Below are positions 1 to 9,551 of a stretch of DNA of 64,000 nucleotides, in pieces. The notes beneath the pieces were generated by a model. It searched no databases. It worked only from the letters and a program-made list of their open reading frames with translations, and was not told the origin of the DNA. Position numbers and translations under genes: made by a program. The stretch's first letter is position 1. Each line of letters opens with the position of its first letter. This stretch comes from JAWLBY01 sp041687455 (GTDB taxonomy: Bacteria; Pseudomonadota; Gammaproteobacteria; Xanthomonadales; Xanthomonadaceae), in assembly GCA_041687455.1 (NCBI GenBank), contig JAWLBY010000003.1:62001-126000 (forward strand). The letters run 5' to 3'.

Positions 1-293
1 GCCACGAAGGTCGTGCCGCAGCGCGCCGACACGCCGGTCACGACGATGACCGGATTCTCGACCGCATGACGCGAGCGCAGCCCGACCCGCATCTCGCGGA
101 AGATGTCGAGGTGGCGCGGATCGTCCATTTCCGGATGGATCATCCGGCGGTCCTCGAGGTGATGCGGCGCCAGCGCGTGGCGCTCGTTCATCCGCGCGAT
201 CGAGGTGTTGCGGCCGCCGGAGCCGTTGCCTTCCGGCTCGCCGCGCGGGTCCGGACCGTAGCGTTCGCCGTCGTTACCCATCGAGTCGTTCAT
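1..293 (-). CDS. CpsD-like exopolysaccharide ATPase, N-terminal part, cut by window edge
   Basis: The first 97 codons of a gene that runs off the left edge. It would be the ATPase/tyrosine-kinase partner of the chain-length determinant just upstream, acting at the inner membrane in exopolysaccharide assembly. A polar N-terminus is followed by DPRHLDIFREMRVGL (residues 58-72) and the strand VIVVTGV leading into SARCGTTFVA. This is where BY-kinases carry Walker A, but the conserved lysine is absent (CGTT, residues 92-95, instead of GK[ST]). The ATG at 293 is preceded by AAGGAAG eight bases away. It lies 55 bp after the upstream stop on the same strand, so it is probably in the operon. The family call rests on a short N-terminus and on context; a ParA/MinD-like protein is the alternative. 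Confidence 0.6.
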   Translation of the reverse strand, partial: MNDSMGNDGERYGPDPRGEPEGNGSGGRNTSIARMNERHALAPHHLEDRRMIHPEMDDPRHLDIFREMRVGLRSRHAVENPVIVVTGVSARCGTTFV

Positions 294-348
294 CAGGCGT
301 GCTTCCTTGTCGTCGTCATTCCGATCGCGCGGCCCGCTCTGCGGCGGT

Positions 349-1893
349 TCACGCGCCCTGCAGGAACCGGATCAGCCCGGCGGCGCCGTAGCCGGCCAGC
401 GTGATCGCCACGATCGCCAGCGCAGTCCGTAGCTGCGCCGAGCGCCGCTGCTGGTCGGCGTCGTTGAAATAGGTCGGCACCGTGACGACCACCGGCAGGC
501 CGGTGGTGCGTTCCAGTTCCGACGCCGAGCGGACCCTCGGATCGAACCGGACCAGCAGGAACAGCAGGCCGAGCGGCATCGCCGCCGCGGCCACCAGGCC
601 GCCGACCGCGAAGTGCACGAAGCGGATGCCGGACGGCCGTGCCGGCACCATCGCCGGCTCCTGCACGCCAAAGGTCAGGCCGCGGCCCTGCTCGTCGAGC
701 ATCATCGACAGACGGGCGTTCTCGCGCCGCCGCAGCAGATCCTGGTAGATGTCGCGGTTGACCTCGTAGTCGCGGGTCAGCTCGTTCAGGTCGGTCTCGG
801 TCGATGCCACCCGGTGCGCACGTTCCAGTTCCTGCTCGAGCAGCTTTTCGCTGGCCGCCACCCGCGTGCGCACGCCGGCGATGTCGCGCTGGACGCTGGC
901 GAGCTGGCTCTTCAGTTCGAGATGGAACGGGTTGATCTGGATCCGCCTGGCGTCGTCGGCGGAGGCGGCCGGGCTGCGCTGCTGGCGCTCGATCTCGCCG
1001 TGCAGGTCGGCGATCTGGTGCCGCACGCGCACGACATCCGGGTGCTCGTCGGTGTAGTTCAGCCGCAGCCGGTCGAGCTCGTCCTGCAACGACGCGATCC
1101 GTTCCTGGTATTGCGTCGTCCGCGTCGCCACGCCGAGCGTGGCCGATTCGCTGCCGAGCTGGTAGCTCAGCGAGCCTGCGCGCGATTCGAGATCCATCAG
1201 TTGCATCCGGCCGGCTTCGATCGAGCGGCGCAGCTCGCTGATCCGGGTCATCACGTCGGTCGCGGTGCCGGGGCGGGCGTGGTGGTTCTCTTCGCGGAAG
1301 GTCTGCAGGCTCTGTTCGGCACCGACCAGCTTGGTCTGGTACTCGACCACCTGGTCGGCGATGAACTGGTAGGCGTCGCGGCTCTCGCGCAGCTTGGCCT
1401 CGCGCGATTCGGTCATGAACAGCTCGGCGAAATGCTCGGTTACCAGATGCGCGCGCTCCGGCACCGTGTCCCAGTACTGGATCCGGATCAGGTTCTCGCG
1501 CGGCGAGCCGATCAGCGTGCGCGATTCGATCTCCTCGGCGATCCGGTCGCGTTCGGCCGGGCTCGGGGCATCGTCGAGCCAGCCGCCCGCGGTCATGACC
1601 TGGTCCATGACCTTGCGGCTGAAGACCACCTCGCGGGCGATCATCGCGCGGTCGGTCACGCTGGTCGGTACCGCCACGCCCTCCATCAACTGCTGGATGA
1701 TGTTGTCCTCGGCGATCAGGATCGTGGTCGCGGCGAAGTACTTCTTCGGCCACGACAGCCCGACCACCAGCGCGACGACCGCGACGATGCAGAACAGCAG
1801 GGCCAGCGGCAGCACGCGACGGCGACCGTCGCGTGCCATCGCCGGGAGCGTCTCGGACAGCGGTTGGCGATCCTCACCGTGGATGTCGTGCAT
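349..1893 (-). CDS. XrtA-type polysaccharide chain-length determinant (Wzz/GumC family)
   Basis: A 514-residue inner-membrane co-polymerase that sets exopolysaccharide chain length. One membrane segment lies at about residues 27-47 and two near the C-terminus (RFVHFAVGGLVAAAAMPLGL and TALAIVAITLAGYGAAGLI). The long periplasmic part between them is rich in predicted coiled coil (about 180-420). The N-terminal stretch WPKKYFAATTILIAEDN and the SVTDRAMIAREVVFSRKVMD block resemble the chain-length proteins of exosortase-A (PEP-CTERM) loci. There is no kinase domain; that function would be the separate downstream gene. The ATG at 1893 has GGAGG six bases upstream and lies 17 bp after the stop of the export lipoprotein gene, so the two are co-transcribed. 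Confidence 0.88.
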   Translation of the reverse strand: MHDIHGEDRQPLSETLPAMARDGRRRVLPLALLFCIVAVVALVVGLSWPKKYFAATTILIAEDNIIQQLMEGVAVPTSVTDRAMIAREVVFSRKVMDQVMTAGGWLDDAPSPAERDRIAEEIESRTLIGSPRENLIRIQYWDTVPERAHLVTEHFAELFMTESREAKLRESRDAYQFIADQVVEYQTKLVGAEQSLQTFREENHHARPGTATDVMTRISELRRSIEAGRMQLMDLESRAGSLSYQLGSESATLGVATRTTQYQERIASLQDELDRLRLNYTDEHPDVVRVRHQIADLHGEIERQQRSPAASADDARRIQINPFHLELKSQLASVQRDIAGVRTRVAASEKLLEQELERAHRVASTETDLNELTRDYEVNRDIYQDLLRRRENARLSMMLDEQGRGLTFGVQEPAMVPARPSGIRFVHFAVGGLVAAAAMPLGLLFLLVRFDPRVRSASELERTTGLPVVVTVPTYFNDADQQRRSAQLRTALAIVAITLAGYGAAGLIRFLQGA

Positions 1894-1910
1894 GGGTCCC
1901 TCCAGCCGCG

Positions 1911-2531
1911 TCAGAAGAAGCGTTCCGGCACCGTGATGACGTCGCCCGGCATGACGTCGTGGTTGGCGGTCAGGTCGCCCTGTTCGAGGATCGCGCCGAG
2001 CGGGATTTCGTAGCTGGTTGCATCGCCGCTGCCGCGCCGATGCAGCTCGGTGCGGTTCTTGGCCGCGTACTCGGTCGGGCCGCCAGCGGCCAGCACCGCG
2101 TCCAGCACGGTCATGCCGGGCCGGTACGGCAGCGACACCGGATTGCGCACCGCGCCGGTCACCCGCACCCGCGACAGGTATTCGTGGCTGCGCAGCTCGG
2201 TCAGGATCACGGCGACCTTCGGTTCGCGGATGTAGTTGCCGAGCGCGCTCTCGATGTCGGCGGCGACCTCGTCCGGCGTGCGGCCGCCGGCCCGGACGTC
2301 GCCGATCAGCGGCACCGAGATGCGGCCGTCCGGCCGCACCGGCACGGTCACGTCGAGATCCGAGTTGCGCCACACGCGCACCGAGACCATGTCGTCGACG
2401 CCGATCAGGTAGTTCTCGCGCGCATTGGCGGCGGCGGTCGGCATGCCGTTGGACGGCACCGGCGTCGAGGCGCAGGCCGACAGCATCGCCGCGGCGGCCA
2501 GCACGAGGATGGAAAGGAATGGACGGTCCAT
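1911..2531 (-). CDS. Polysaccharide export lipoprotein (Wza/GumB family)
   Basis: A 206-residue outer-membrane lipoprotein of the polysaccharide export channel family. The signal peptide ends in a lipobox LSAC with Cys20 as lipidation site. The Poly_export domain follows (YLIGVDDMVSVRVWRNSDL, then VPVRPDGRISVPLIGDVRAGG), and a SLBB-type domain begins near VRVTGAVRNP. It is shorter than E. coli Wza and matches the compact export proteins of XrtA-type loci. The start is taken at the ATG at 2531 because AGGTGAG lies five bases before it; an in-frame GTG at 2540 has no such site. It is followed 17 bp later by the chain-length determinant. Confidence 0.9.
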   Translation of the reverse strand: MDRPFLSILVLAAAAMLSACASTPVPSNGMPTAAANARENYLIGVDDMVSVRVWRNSDLDVTVPVRPDGRISVPLIGDVRAGGRTPDEVAADIESALGNYIREPKVAVILTELRSHEYLSRVRVTGAVRNPVSLPYRPGMTVLDAVLAAGGPTEYAAKNRTELHRRGSGDATSYEIPLGAILEQGDLTANHDVMPGDVITVPERFF

Positions 2532-2726
2532 GGCGCTCACCTGTGGGTCGATGGAGATGCGGTGGCTGTCACGGTCGGACGCGACCGCTGCAGACAGCTC
2601 GGGACGCTACGCGGCGCTGTCGGCAGGCTCCGTGCGTCGACGCACAGTGATCGCCGGCGCATTCACGCGGGTGTCGGCCAGCGTCGGCAGTGCGGCGACT
2701 GCCGTTCCGGGCTGCCCTGGAAGTGC

Positions 2727-3815
<1,089 letters not shown>

Positions 3816-3846
3816 CTCGACCTCCGTCGGTAATAGGGCAGGCGGC

Positions 3847-4102
3847 CTAGCCCGGATATTTCATGAGGGGGTGCGGATGATCGCGCCGGGTTTTGCGGCG
3901 AGGGCAAGGCGCGACGACTCCGAGTGGCAGGCCCCACTCGGGAGAGGAGCAACGCAGCGATCGCCGCAAAGAACAAGCGAGGGCCGCGCCAGCGGAGAAT
4001 CGCGGCGGACCAGCTTGTACCTCGCGCGTTCTTCCGGCGCAGTGAGCGATCCCCGCGAGATTCATTGCGATTCTCCGCGACCTCATGAAATATCCGGGCT
4101 AG
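3847..4102. mobile_element. MITE-like 256-bp element with perfect 22-bp terminal inverted repeats
   Basis: The left end (3847-3868, beginning CTAGCCCGGATATTTC) and right end (4081-4102, ending GAAATATCCGGGCTAG) are perfect reverse complements over 22 bp. The 212-bp interior has no credible gene. Each end carries CTAG, so the ends can also be read as 18-bp inverted repeats (CCCGGATATTTCATGAGG) flanked by a 4-bp CTAG target duplication, as made by IS5-type transposases. The right-hand CTA (4099-4101) is the stop codon (TAG) of the dehydrogenase gene on the minus strand. The element lies inside an operon and would be transcribed with it, where it could fold. The parent insertion-sequence family is not identified. 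Confidence 0.75.
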
Positions 4103-5391
4103 AGCCGCCCGTCGACCTGGTCCAGGGGCAGCAGATGCTTGACGTCGAACACGACGCCGTCGGGTGTGGCCAGCGCACGGATCCGCGCCGCGCCCAGCTC
4201 GGCGAACTGCCTGTGCGCTACCGCGATCACGATCGCGTCGTAGCGACCGCCCTCGGGTCGATCGACCAGTTCGACGCCGTACTCGTGGCGCGCGATCCGC
4301 GGATCGGCCCACGGATCCCAGACGTCGATCCGGGTGCCGAACTGCTGCAGCTCGCGGATGATGTCGATCACGCGCGTGTTGCGCAGGTCCGGGCAGTTCT
4401 CCTTGAACGCCAGTCCCATGACCAGCACGCGGGCGTCGCAGACCAGCCGGCGCCGCTGCTCGAGCAGCTTGATCAGCCGCTGCGCGACGAAGCTGCCCAT
4501 CGAATCGTTGATCCGGCGTCCGGCCAGGATCATCTCCGGGTGGTGGCCGACCTGCTGTGCCTTGTGGGTCAGGTAGAACGGATCGACGCCGACGCAATGG
4601 CCGCCGACCAGCCCCGGTCGGAACGGCAGGAAATTCCATTTGGTCGATGCCGCATCGAGCACCTCGCCGGTGTCGATCCCCATCCGGTGGAACAGCACTG
4701 CAAGTTCGTTGATCAGCGCGATGTTGACGTCGCGCTGGGTGTTCTCGATCACCTTGGCCGCCTCGGCGACGCGGATGCTCGATGCGCGGTGGGTGCCGGC
4801 GCGGACCACGCTGGCGTACATCCGATCGACGAAGTCGGCGACTTCCGGCGTCGATCCGGACGTGACCTTGACGATGTCCGGCAGCCGGCGCTGCTTGTCG
4901 CCCGGGTTGATCCGTTCCGGGCTGTAGCCGAGGTAGAAGCCGTCGTTGAGCCGCTTGCCGGACTCGCGTTCGATGATCGGCGCGCAGACTTCCTCGGTCG
5001 CGCCGGGATAGACGGTCGACTCGAACACGACGATGGCGCCGTCGCGCAGGTTGCGTCCGGCCGTGCGGCTGGCCGATTCGAGCGGGCTCAGGTCGGGGCG
5101 CTTGAAGTCGTCGATCGGCGTCGGCACGGTGACCAGCACGACATCGCACTCGCCGAGCGCGCCGGCATCGGTGGTGACCGTCATCCCGGTCGCGGCGGCA
5201 AGCTCGTCGGCCGCCACTTCGCAGGTGTGGTCGCGCCCTTCGCGCAACTCGGCGACCCGGTTGCAGTCGATGTCATAGGCAACCACGCGAAAGCGCTTGC
5301 CGAACTCGGTCGCCAACGGCAGGCCGACATAGCCGAGGCCGATCACGCCGATCGTGATGCTCTGCAATGGTTTGCTGTGCTCAGGCTTCAC
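4099..5391 (-). CDS. UDP-N-acetylhexosamine/UDP-glucose-type dehydrogenase (TviB/WbpO family)
   Basis: A 430-residue nucleotide-sugar dehydrogenase that oxidises C6 of a UDP-sugar to the uronate in two NAD-dependent steps. It has the NAD fold GLGYVG (residues 18-23), the middle helix EAAKVIENTQRDVNIALINE, and the catalytic Cys266 in GGHCVGVDPFYLTHKAQ. The GHCVGVDP...LTHKA pattern is closer to TviB/WbpO (UDP-GlcNAc or UDP-GalNAc) than to Ugd. The start is taken as the GTG at 5391, with AGGAG ten bases upstream; upstream in-frame residues look non-coding. The TAG stop lies within the inverted repeat of the 256-bp element. It is the first recognised gene of the polysaccharide operon. Confidence 0.9.
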   Translation of the reverse strand: MKPEHSKPLQSITIGVIGLGYVGLPLATEFGKRFRVVAYDIDCNRVAELREGRDHTCEVAADELAAATGMTVTTDAGALGECDVVLVTVPTPIDDFKRPDLSPLESASRTAGRNLRDGAIVVFESTVYPGATEEVCAPIIERESGKRLNDGFYLGYSPERINPGDKQRRLPDIVKVTSGSTPEVADFVDRMYASVVRAGTHRASSIRVAEAAKVIENTQRDVNIALINELAVLFHRMGIDTGEVLDAASTKWNFLPFRPGLVGGHCVGVDPFYLTHKAQQVGHHPEMILAGRRINDSMGSFVAQRLIKLLEQRRRLVCDARVLVMGLAFKENCPDLRNTRVIDIIRELQQFGTRIDVWDPWADPRIARHEYGVELVDRPEGGRYDAIVIAVAHRQFAELGAARIRALATPDGVVFDVKHLLPLDQVDGRL

Positions 5392-5722
5392 TGCCGCGGA
5401 TCTCCTGTGCGTTGCGCAAGGACGGCTTCGAACGTTAGGAGCGGCGGACTCCGCCATCTGTTCGCTGGCGCACCGTGGTCCCGGGCGGGATCAGCGCGTG
5501 TTCGGACGGCGGTGGACGGATTCTGTCCGCGGCCGGAGCGATGGCCGCGGCCTCGACGTGCGGATTGCACGAGTGCACGAGGCCGGTTTGGCAGGCTGCC
5601 CGACCGGCCTCGGTCCGTCGCGCATGCCGCGGGCCCGGATCATCCCGGGGCGACAAAACGATCCGATCGTATTGGCGGATTATCGAAAGACATTCTGCTG
5701 GCAGGAGCAGGTAATGCCGTAC
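5392..5722. other. Intergenic region upstream of the polysaccharide operon
   Basis: 331 bp between the Crp/Fnr gene and the dehydrogenase gene, both on the minus strand. No convincing gene is seen; short open frames on both strands lack ribosome sites and family features. The stretch near 5655-5720 is poorer in G+C than its surroundings and is the likeliest place for the operon promoter, but no hexamer pair is clear enough to call. Confidence 0.4.
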
Positions 5723-6526
5723 TCAGGCGTGTGAGTGGGTACGATAACCGCCCTGTCCGTATATATTCTGGTTCGGAATCATGCGCGGCACTCGGCATGC
5801 CGGATGAGTGTCGTGGCCGGGGCCCGGCAGCAGCCGGCTGCATTCGGACCTGACGATGTGGTAGCACTCGCACGATTTGCGCTCGAGCCCGGCCCGGTCG
5901 ATTACCTTGATATGCGCGCGACGGCAATGGATCAGGCCGTCGTCCTGCAGTTTCCTGGCGGCGATCGTGACCGCTTCGCGGCGCACGCCGAGAATGGTCG
6001 CGAGGAACTCCTGGGTGATTTCGAGCTCGTCGCTGGCCATTCGGTCGAGGCTCGACAGCAGCCATCGACACAATTGCTGGTCGATCCGGTGGCGGCGGTT
6101 GCAGGCGGCAATCTGCAGCGTCTGCGTCGACAGCGCCTGGCTGTAGCGCAGCAGCAGCTCCAGCATCGGTCCGGTACGGTTGAACTCGTCGATCAGATGC
6201 TGCGCGCGCAGCTTGAACACGAACCCGGCGGTCTGCACGATCGCCCGGGTGAAGCGTGACTGTCCGCCCATGAACAGCGAAACGCCCAGCATTCCCTCGT
6301 TGCCGACCAGCGCGACCTCGCCCGAGGCGCCGTCCTGCATGACATAGACGATCGACACGATCGCGGTCACGGGAAAATAGACGTGGCCGGTCTTACTGAC
6401 CGGCTCGTTCAACGCTTCGCCCATTTTCATCCATACCAGCTCCAGGTGCGGATAAAGACGCTCGCGAACTGCATCAGGCATCGCTTCGATAAAGCTGTTG
6501 GTGCGCTGCTGATCAATCCCACGCAT
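5723..6526 (-). CDS. Crp/Fnr family transcriptional regulator
   Basis: A 267-residue regulator. The N-terminal half is a cyclic-nucleotide-binding-like beta barrel (GHVYFPVTAIVSIVYVM, then GEVALVGNEGMLGVSLFMGG). A long dimer helix follows, then a winged HTH (ELEITQEFLATILGVRREAV). It lacks the cysteine cluster of Fnr, so oxygen sensing through an Fe-S centre is not expected. Two cysteines occur near the end (CECY), followed by a 30-residue tail. ATG 6526 is used because CAGGAG stands eight bases before it. It lies directly upstream of the polysaccharide operon, which suggests but does not prove control of it. A Crp/Fnr-like box lies in its upstream region (6662-6675). Confidence 0.88.
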   Translation of the reverse strand: MRGIDQQRTNSFIEAMPDAVRERLYPHLELVWMKMGEALNEPVSKTGHVYFPVTAIVSIVYVMQDGASGEVALVGNEGMLGVSLFMGGQSRFTRAIVQTAGFVFKLRAQHLIDEFNRTGPMLELLLRYSQALSTQTLQIAACNRRHRIDQQLCRWLLSSLDRMASDELEITQEFLATILGVRREAVTIAARKLQDDGLIHCRRAHIKVIDRAGLERKSCECYHIVRSECSRLLPGPGHDTHPACRVPRMIPNQNIYGQGGYRTHSHA

Positions 6527-6661
6527 GAGTCTGACTCCTGTCGAGGTGATGGCGTTGATCCCGATCCGCCGAGGGCAGAGGTACACGAGTTCTTAACGGG
6601 TGGGGGCTGTGTAGCAAGACAGGTGCCATCGCCGAACGGGCGGATTCAGGGCGTGATCAGC

Positions 6662-6675
6662 GTGAAAAAAATCAA
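6662..6675. promoter_or_regulatory. Candidate Crp/Fnr-type box between divergent genes
   Basis: GTGAAAAAAATCAA has the form GTGAA-N4-ATCAA. The right half matches the Fnr consensus TTGAT-N4-ATCAA exactly and the left half at three of five positions. It sits in an unusually A/T-rich patch almost midway (about 140 bp each way) between the regulator gene and the DUF3096 gene, a placement that fits autoregulation or shared control. One imperfect site is weak evidence. Confidence 0.35.
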
Positions 6676-6814
6676 TTGTTCATGTAATGGGTTCATTATC
6701 AGCCGCTGTTCACGAATCGGCGCCGAGAAATCCGGCCCGGCATTCATGGTTCAGCCCGGATGCATGGCGCCCGGCCGATATCGGAGTTCCGCGATCGCCC
6801 ACCGAGGAGGCGTC

Positions 6815-6952
6815 ATGGTCACGTTGAACCTGGCAGCACTGATCGCCCTGATTGCCGGCGTGCTGATCCTGGTCATGCCGCGGCTACTGAACTACATCGT
6901 TGCGGTCTACCTGATCGTGGTCGGCGTGCTGGGGCTGCTCGGCGGCATGTAG
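6815..6952 (+). CDS. DUF3096 family membrane micro-protein
   Basis: A 45-residue protein consisting almost wholly of two hydrophobic segments (LAALIALIAGVLILVM and YIVAVYLIVVGVLGLLGG) joined by PRLLN. This pattern is typical of DUF3096, a family of tiny inner-membrane proteins of unknown role. GAGGAGG lies four bases before the ATG, a strong start. Divergent from the Crp/Fnr regulator and separated from it by an A/T-rich stretch with a possible Fnr-like box. Confidence 0.85.
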   Translation: MVTLNLAALIALIAGVLILVMPRLLNYIVAVYLIVVGVLGLLGGM

Positions 6953-7190
6953 CGCGGCAGGCGAGGCCAGCGCCCCGATCTGCCAGCGCGGACCTGTTCG
7001 ATTCCGGTCGGCGCAAGCTGGTTGACGATGACAGCGGCAGGATCCAGTGCCTGCCGGGGTCTATCGACCGGACACCGCAGCCGCCTGGTTCCGGCAGTTG
7101 CGGCAGGCAGTCGACTGCCGTGCCGAACGCCGGATCCGCCCGCGTCGGCCGTGCTAACCTGCGCGCCGGTTTCGGACGGACGGTTCAGGT

Positions 7191-7868
7191 GTGACGGCAA
7201 TTCCCGGAGGTTTGCTGGTCGTCATCGAAGGCATCGACGGTGCAGGCAAGACCACGCTCGCCGATACGCTGGCCGCGCGGCTGACTGCGCTGGGCGTCGA
7301 GGTCGTCCGCAGCAAGGAACCGACCAACGGCCCGCATGGCCAGGCGCTGCGGGCCACCGCGGCGACCGGGCGACTGGCGCCGGACCGCGAACTGGAGCTG
7401 CTGCTGGCCGATCGCCGCGATCACGTCCGCGACCTGATCGGCCCGGCGCTGGCGCGCGGCGCGCTGGTGATCCTCGATCGCTACTACTATTCGAATGCTG
7501 CCTATCAGGGCAGTGCCGGCCTCGACGTCGACGACGTGCTCGACGCCAACCGGCGCTTCGCGCCGACGCCCGACCTGCTGCTGCTGCTCGATCTGCCGGT
7601 GCGTGCCGGCCTGCAGCGGATCGCTGCGCGCGGCGATCGCGCCAACGCGTTCGAGAGCACCGAAACCCTCGAGCGCGTGCGCGAGATCTTCCAGCGGCTG
7701 GCGGCCGATCACGGCGTCGTCATCGATGCGTCGGCCGGTGCCGACGAGGTCGCCTCGCAGGCGATGCAGGCGGTGTCGGCACTGCTCGACGAGCGGCGCA
7801 ACGCGACTGCAGGTGGTGCGATGGACGCCACAGCTCCGGTCGCGGCCAATGGCGCCAGCCGGGGCTGA
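7191..7868 (+). CDS. Thymidylate kinase-like protein
   Basis: A 225-residue P-loop nucleoside monophosphate kinase predicted to phosphorylate dTMP to dTDP. Walker A is GIDGAGKTT (residues 14-22), the DR[YH] motif is LDRYYYSNAAYQG, and the acceptor-site stretch is SKEPTNGPHGQALR instead of the usual REPGGT. The last 20 or so residues are a low-complexity tail. The GTG at 7191 is the only start that keeps the P-loop strand close to the N-terminus. It is not next to holB or mltG, the usual gammaproteobacterial neighbours of tmk, so it may be a second, non-canonical thymidylate kinase. Confidence 0.85.
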   Translation: MTAIPGGLLVVIEGIDGAGKTTLADTLAARLTALGVEVVRSKEPTNGPHGQALRATAATGRLAPDRELELLLADRRDHVRDLIGPALARGALVILDRYYYSNAAYQGSAGLDVDDVLDANRRFAPTPDLLLLLDLPVRAGLQRIAARGDRANAFESTETLERVREIFQRLAADHGVVIDASAGADEVASQAMQAVSALLDERRNATAGGAMDATAPVAANGASRG

Positions 7869-7994
7869 GCGGGCGCTGGCGCCGGTCGCAAGTCCCCCGG
7901 CGACCGACCGAATCCAGCGGGCAGCAGCCTCGCGTGCGTGCCGATCGATCAGCGCGGCACGCGGCCGGTGGCGATCGATCGGCCACCGGGACGC

Positions 7995-9551
7995 TCAGTC
8001 CGGATAGGCGTTGCGAATCGCCATGATCTGTTCGAACTCGCGCTCGACGATGTCGACCAGCAGCGGGTCGAATTTCCGACCGCGTTCGCCGCGGACGAAC
8101 TGCAGCACCTTGTCCGGCGCCCAGGCCGCCTTGTAGCAGCGCTCCGACAGCAGCGCATCGATCACGTCGGCCAGTGACGTGATCCGGCCTTCGATGCTGA
8201 TCGCCTCACCGACCAGGCCACGCGGGTAACCGCCGCCGTCCCAGTGCTCGTGATGCTCGTGGGCGAGCGCGGCCGCGGTCTGGAACACCCGGCGGTTCGA
8301 GTGCTGCAGCATCCGGTAGCCGAACTCGGCATGCCGCTTCATGACCTCCCATTCTTCCGGCGTGTGCTTGCCGGGCTTGTTCAGGATCGCGTCGGGGATC
8401 GCGATCTTGCCGATGTCGTGCATCGGCGAAGCGATCCGGATCAGCTCGGCGCCGGCCTCGTCGACGCCGGCCTGCTGGGCGAGGAAATGCGAGATGTCGG
8501 CGACCCGCCGGACATGGCTGCCGGTTTCGTTGGAGCGCCGCTCGATCGCTTCGCCGAGCACGTAGACCATCTCGCGCTGCGACTCCTCGAGCTCGCGGTT
8601 CAGATGCAGATTCTCGAACGCGATCGAAACATTGGTGCAGAACAGGCTCAGCAACTCGCGTTCGAACTGTTCGAGCGGCGCCGAGTGCCCGACGTACATG
8701 ACGCCCTCTTCACCGGCGCTGCTGCGGTAGTAGATGACCTGTCGGTCCGGGTGCTGGATGCTGCGCTTGCCGGCGAACGCGTCGCGGATGTCGCTGCGGA
8801 CCGGCTCCGGCAGCACGTCGAGCGCGTTCCGGTCGACCAGTGGCTCGAAGTCGCCGCTGCCGGCCTCGATGATCAGGCCGTGCTTGTCGCGCCGTGCCAT
8901 GAACCCTTGCGCCGCCTTGCAGTACACCGCGTTGCGTTCGAGGTTCAGCAGGCCGGTCAGTTGCAGCAGTACCGCCGAGGCGAAGCGCTGCAGTTCGCGT
9001 TGCTCGAAGATGTGGGTGGTCGCCTCGATGACCCGGCGCAGTCCCTGCCGGTTGGCATCGATGATCAGCAGGTCGCGATACGAACGCAGGCAGGCGAACA
9101 GCAGCGTCTTGAGCTTCTGCGACGTGAGCTCGGTCTTTTCCTTGTAGTCGTTGATGTCGTAGGCGGCGATGACTTCATGTTCGGGCGCCTGGCCCGGCTG
9201 GCCGGTTCGCAGCACGATCCGGACCATCCGGTTGCCGAGCTGGTCGCGGATATGCCGCACGACCGCCAGCCCGGCATGATCGTCTTCCATCACGACGTCG
9301 AGCAGCACCAGCGCGATGTCGGGTTCCTGCGCCAGTTGCCGGCAGGCATCGGCGCCGGAGTGCGCGTGCAGAAGCTCCAGTGGGCGGCCATCGAACTCGA
9401 AGTGCTGCAGCACCAGCCGGGTGACCTGATGCACCTCGTCCTCGTCGTCCACGACCAGCACTCGCCACGGCGGCCGGGTCGGCTCTGGCGCGGCCGGTTT
9501 CGGCTGTTCGGAAAAAAGCAGATCGTCCGCGTCGAGCATTGCGTCACCCAT
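7995..9551 (-). CDS. Response regulator with REC, DUF3369-like and HD-GYP domains
   Basis: A 518-residue cytoplasmic regulator. The N-terminal receiver domain (about 29-150) has acidic residues VVDDEDE and phospho-acceptor Asp85 in VLLDVVMED. A middle region (about 170-320, GAF-like, DUF3369 type) follows. The C-terminal HD-GYP domain carries MHDIGKIAIPD, HHEHWDGGGYPRGL and a GYP triad, consistent with cyclic-di-GMP hydrolysis. The first ATG (9551) has a GGGGA too close for a good ribosome site; the ATG four codons later, preceded by GGGTGA, is an alternative. Its cognate histidine kinase is not in the window. Confidence 0.92.
   Translation of the reverse strand: MGDAMLDADDLLFSEQPKPAAPEPTRPPWRVLVVDDEDEVHQVTRLVLQHFEFDGRPLELLHAHSGADACRQLAQEPDIALVLLDVVMEDDHAGLAVVRHIRDQLGNRMVRIVLRTGQPGQAPEHEVIAAYDINDYKEKTELTSQKLKTLLFACLRSYRDLLIIDANRQGLRRVIEATTHIFEQRELQRFASAVLLQLTGLLNLERNAVYCKAAQGFMARRDKHGLIIEAGSGDFEPLVDRNALDVLPEPVRSDIRDAFAGKRSIQHPDRQVIYYRSSAGEEGVMYVGHSAPLEQFERELLSLFCTNVSIAFENLHLNRELEESQREMVYVLGEAIERRSNETGSHVRRVADISHFLAQQAGVDEAGAELIRIASPMHDIGKIAIPDAILNKPGKHTPEEWEVMKRHAEFGYRMLQHSNRRVFQTAAALAHEHHEHWDGGGYPRGLVGEAISIEGRITSLADVIDALLSERCYKAAWAPDKVLQFVRGERGRKFDPLLVDIVEREFEQIMAIRNAYPD

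Noticed and set aside
3847..4086. A 79-codon gene inside the inverted-repeat element
   Set aside because: Its codons run through both repeat ends, and the product has no family resemblance or ribosome site.
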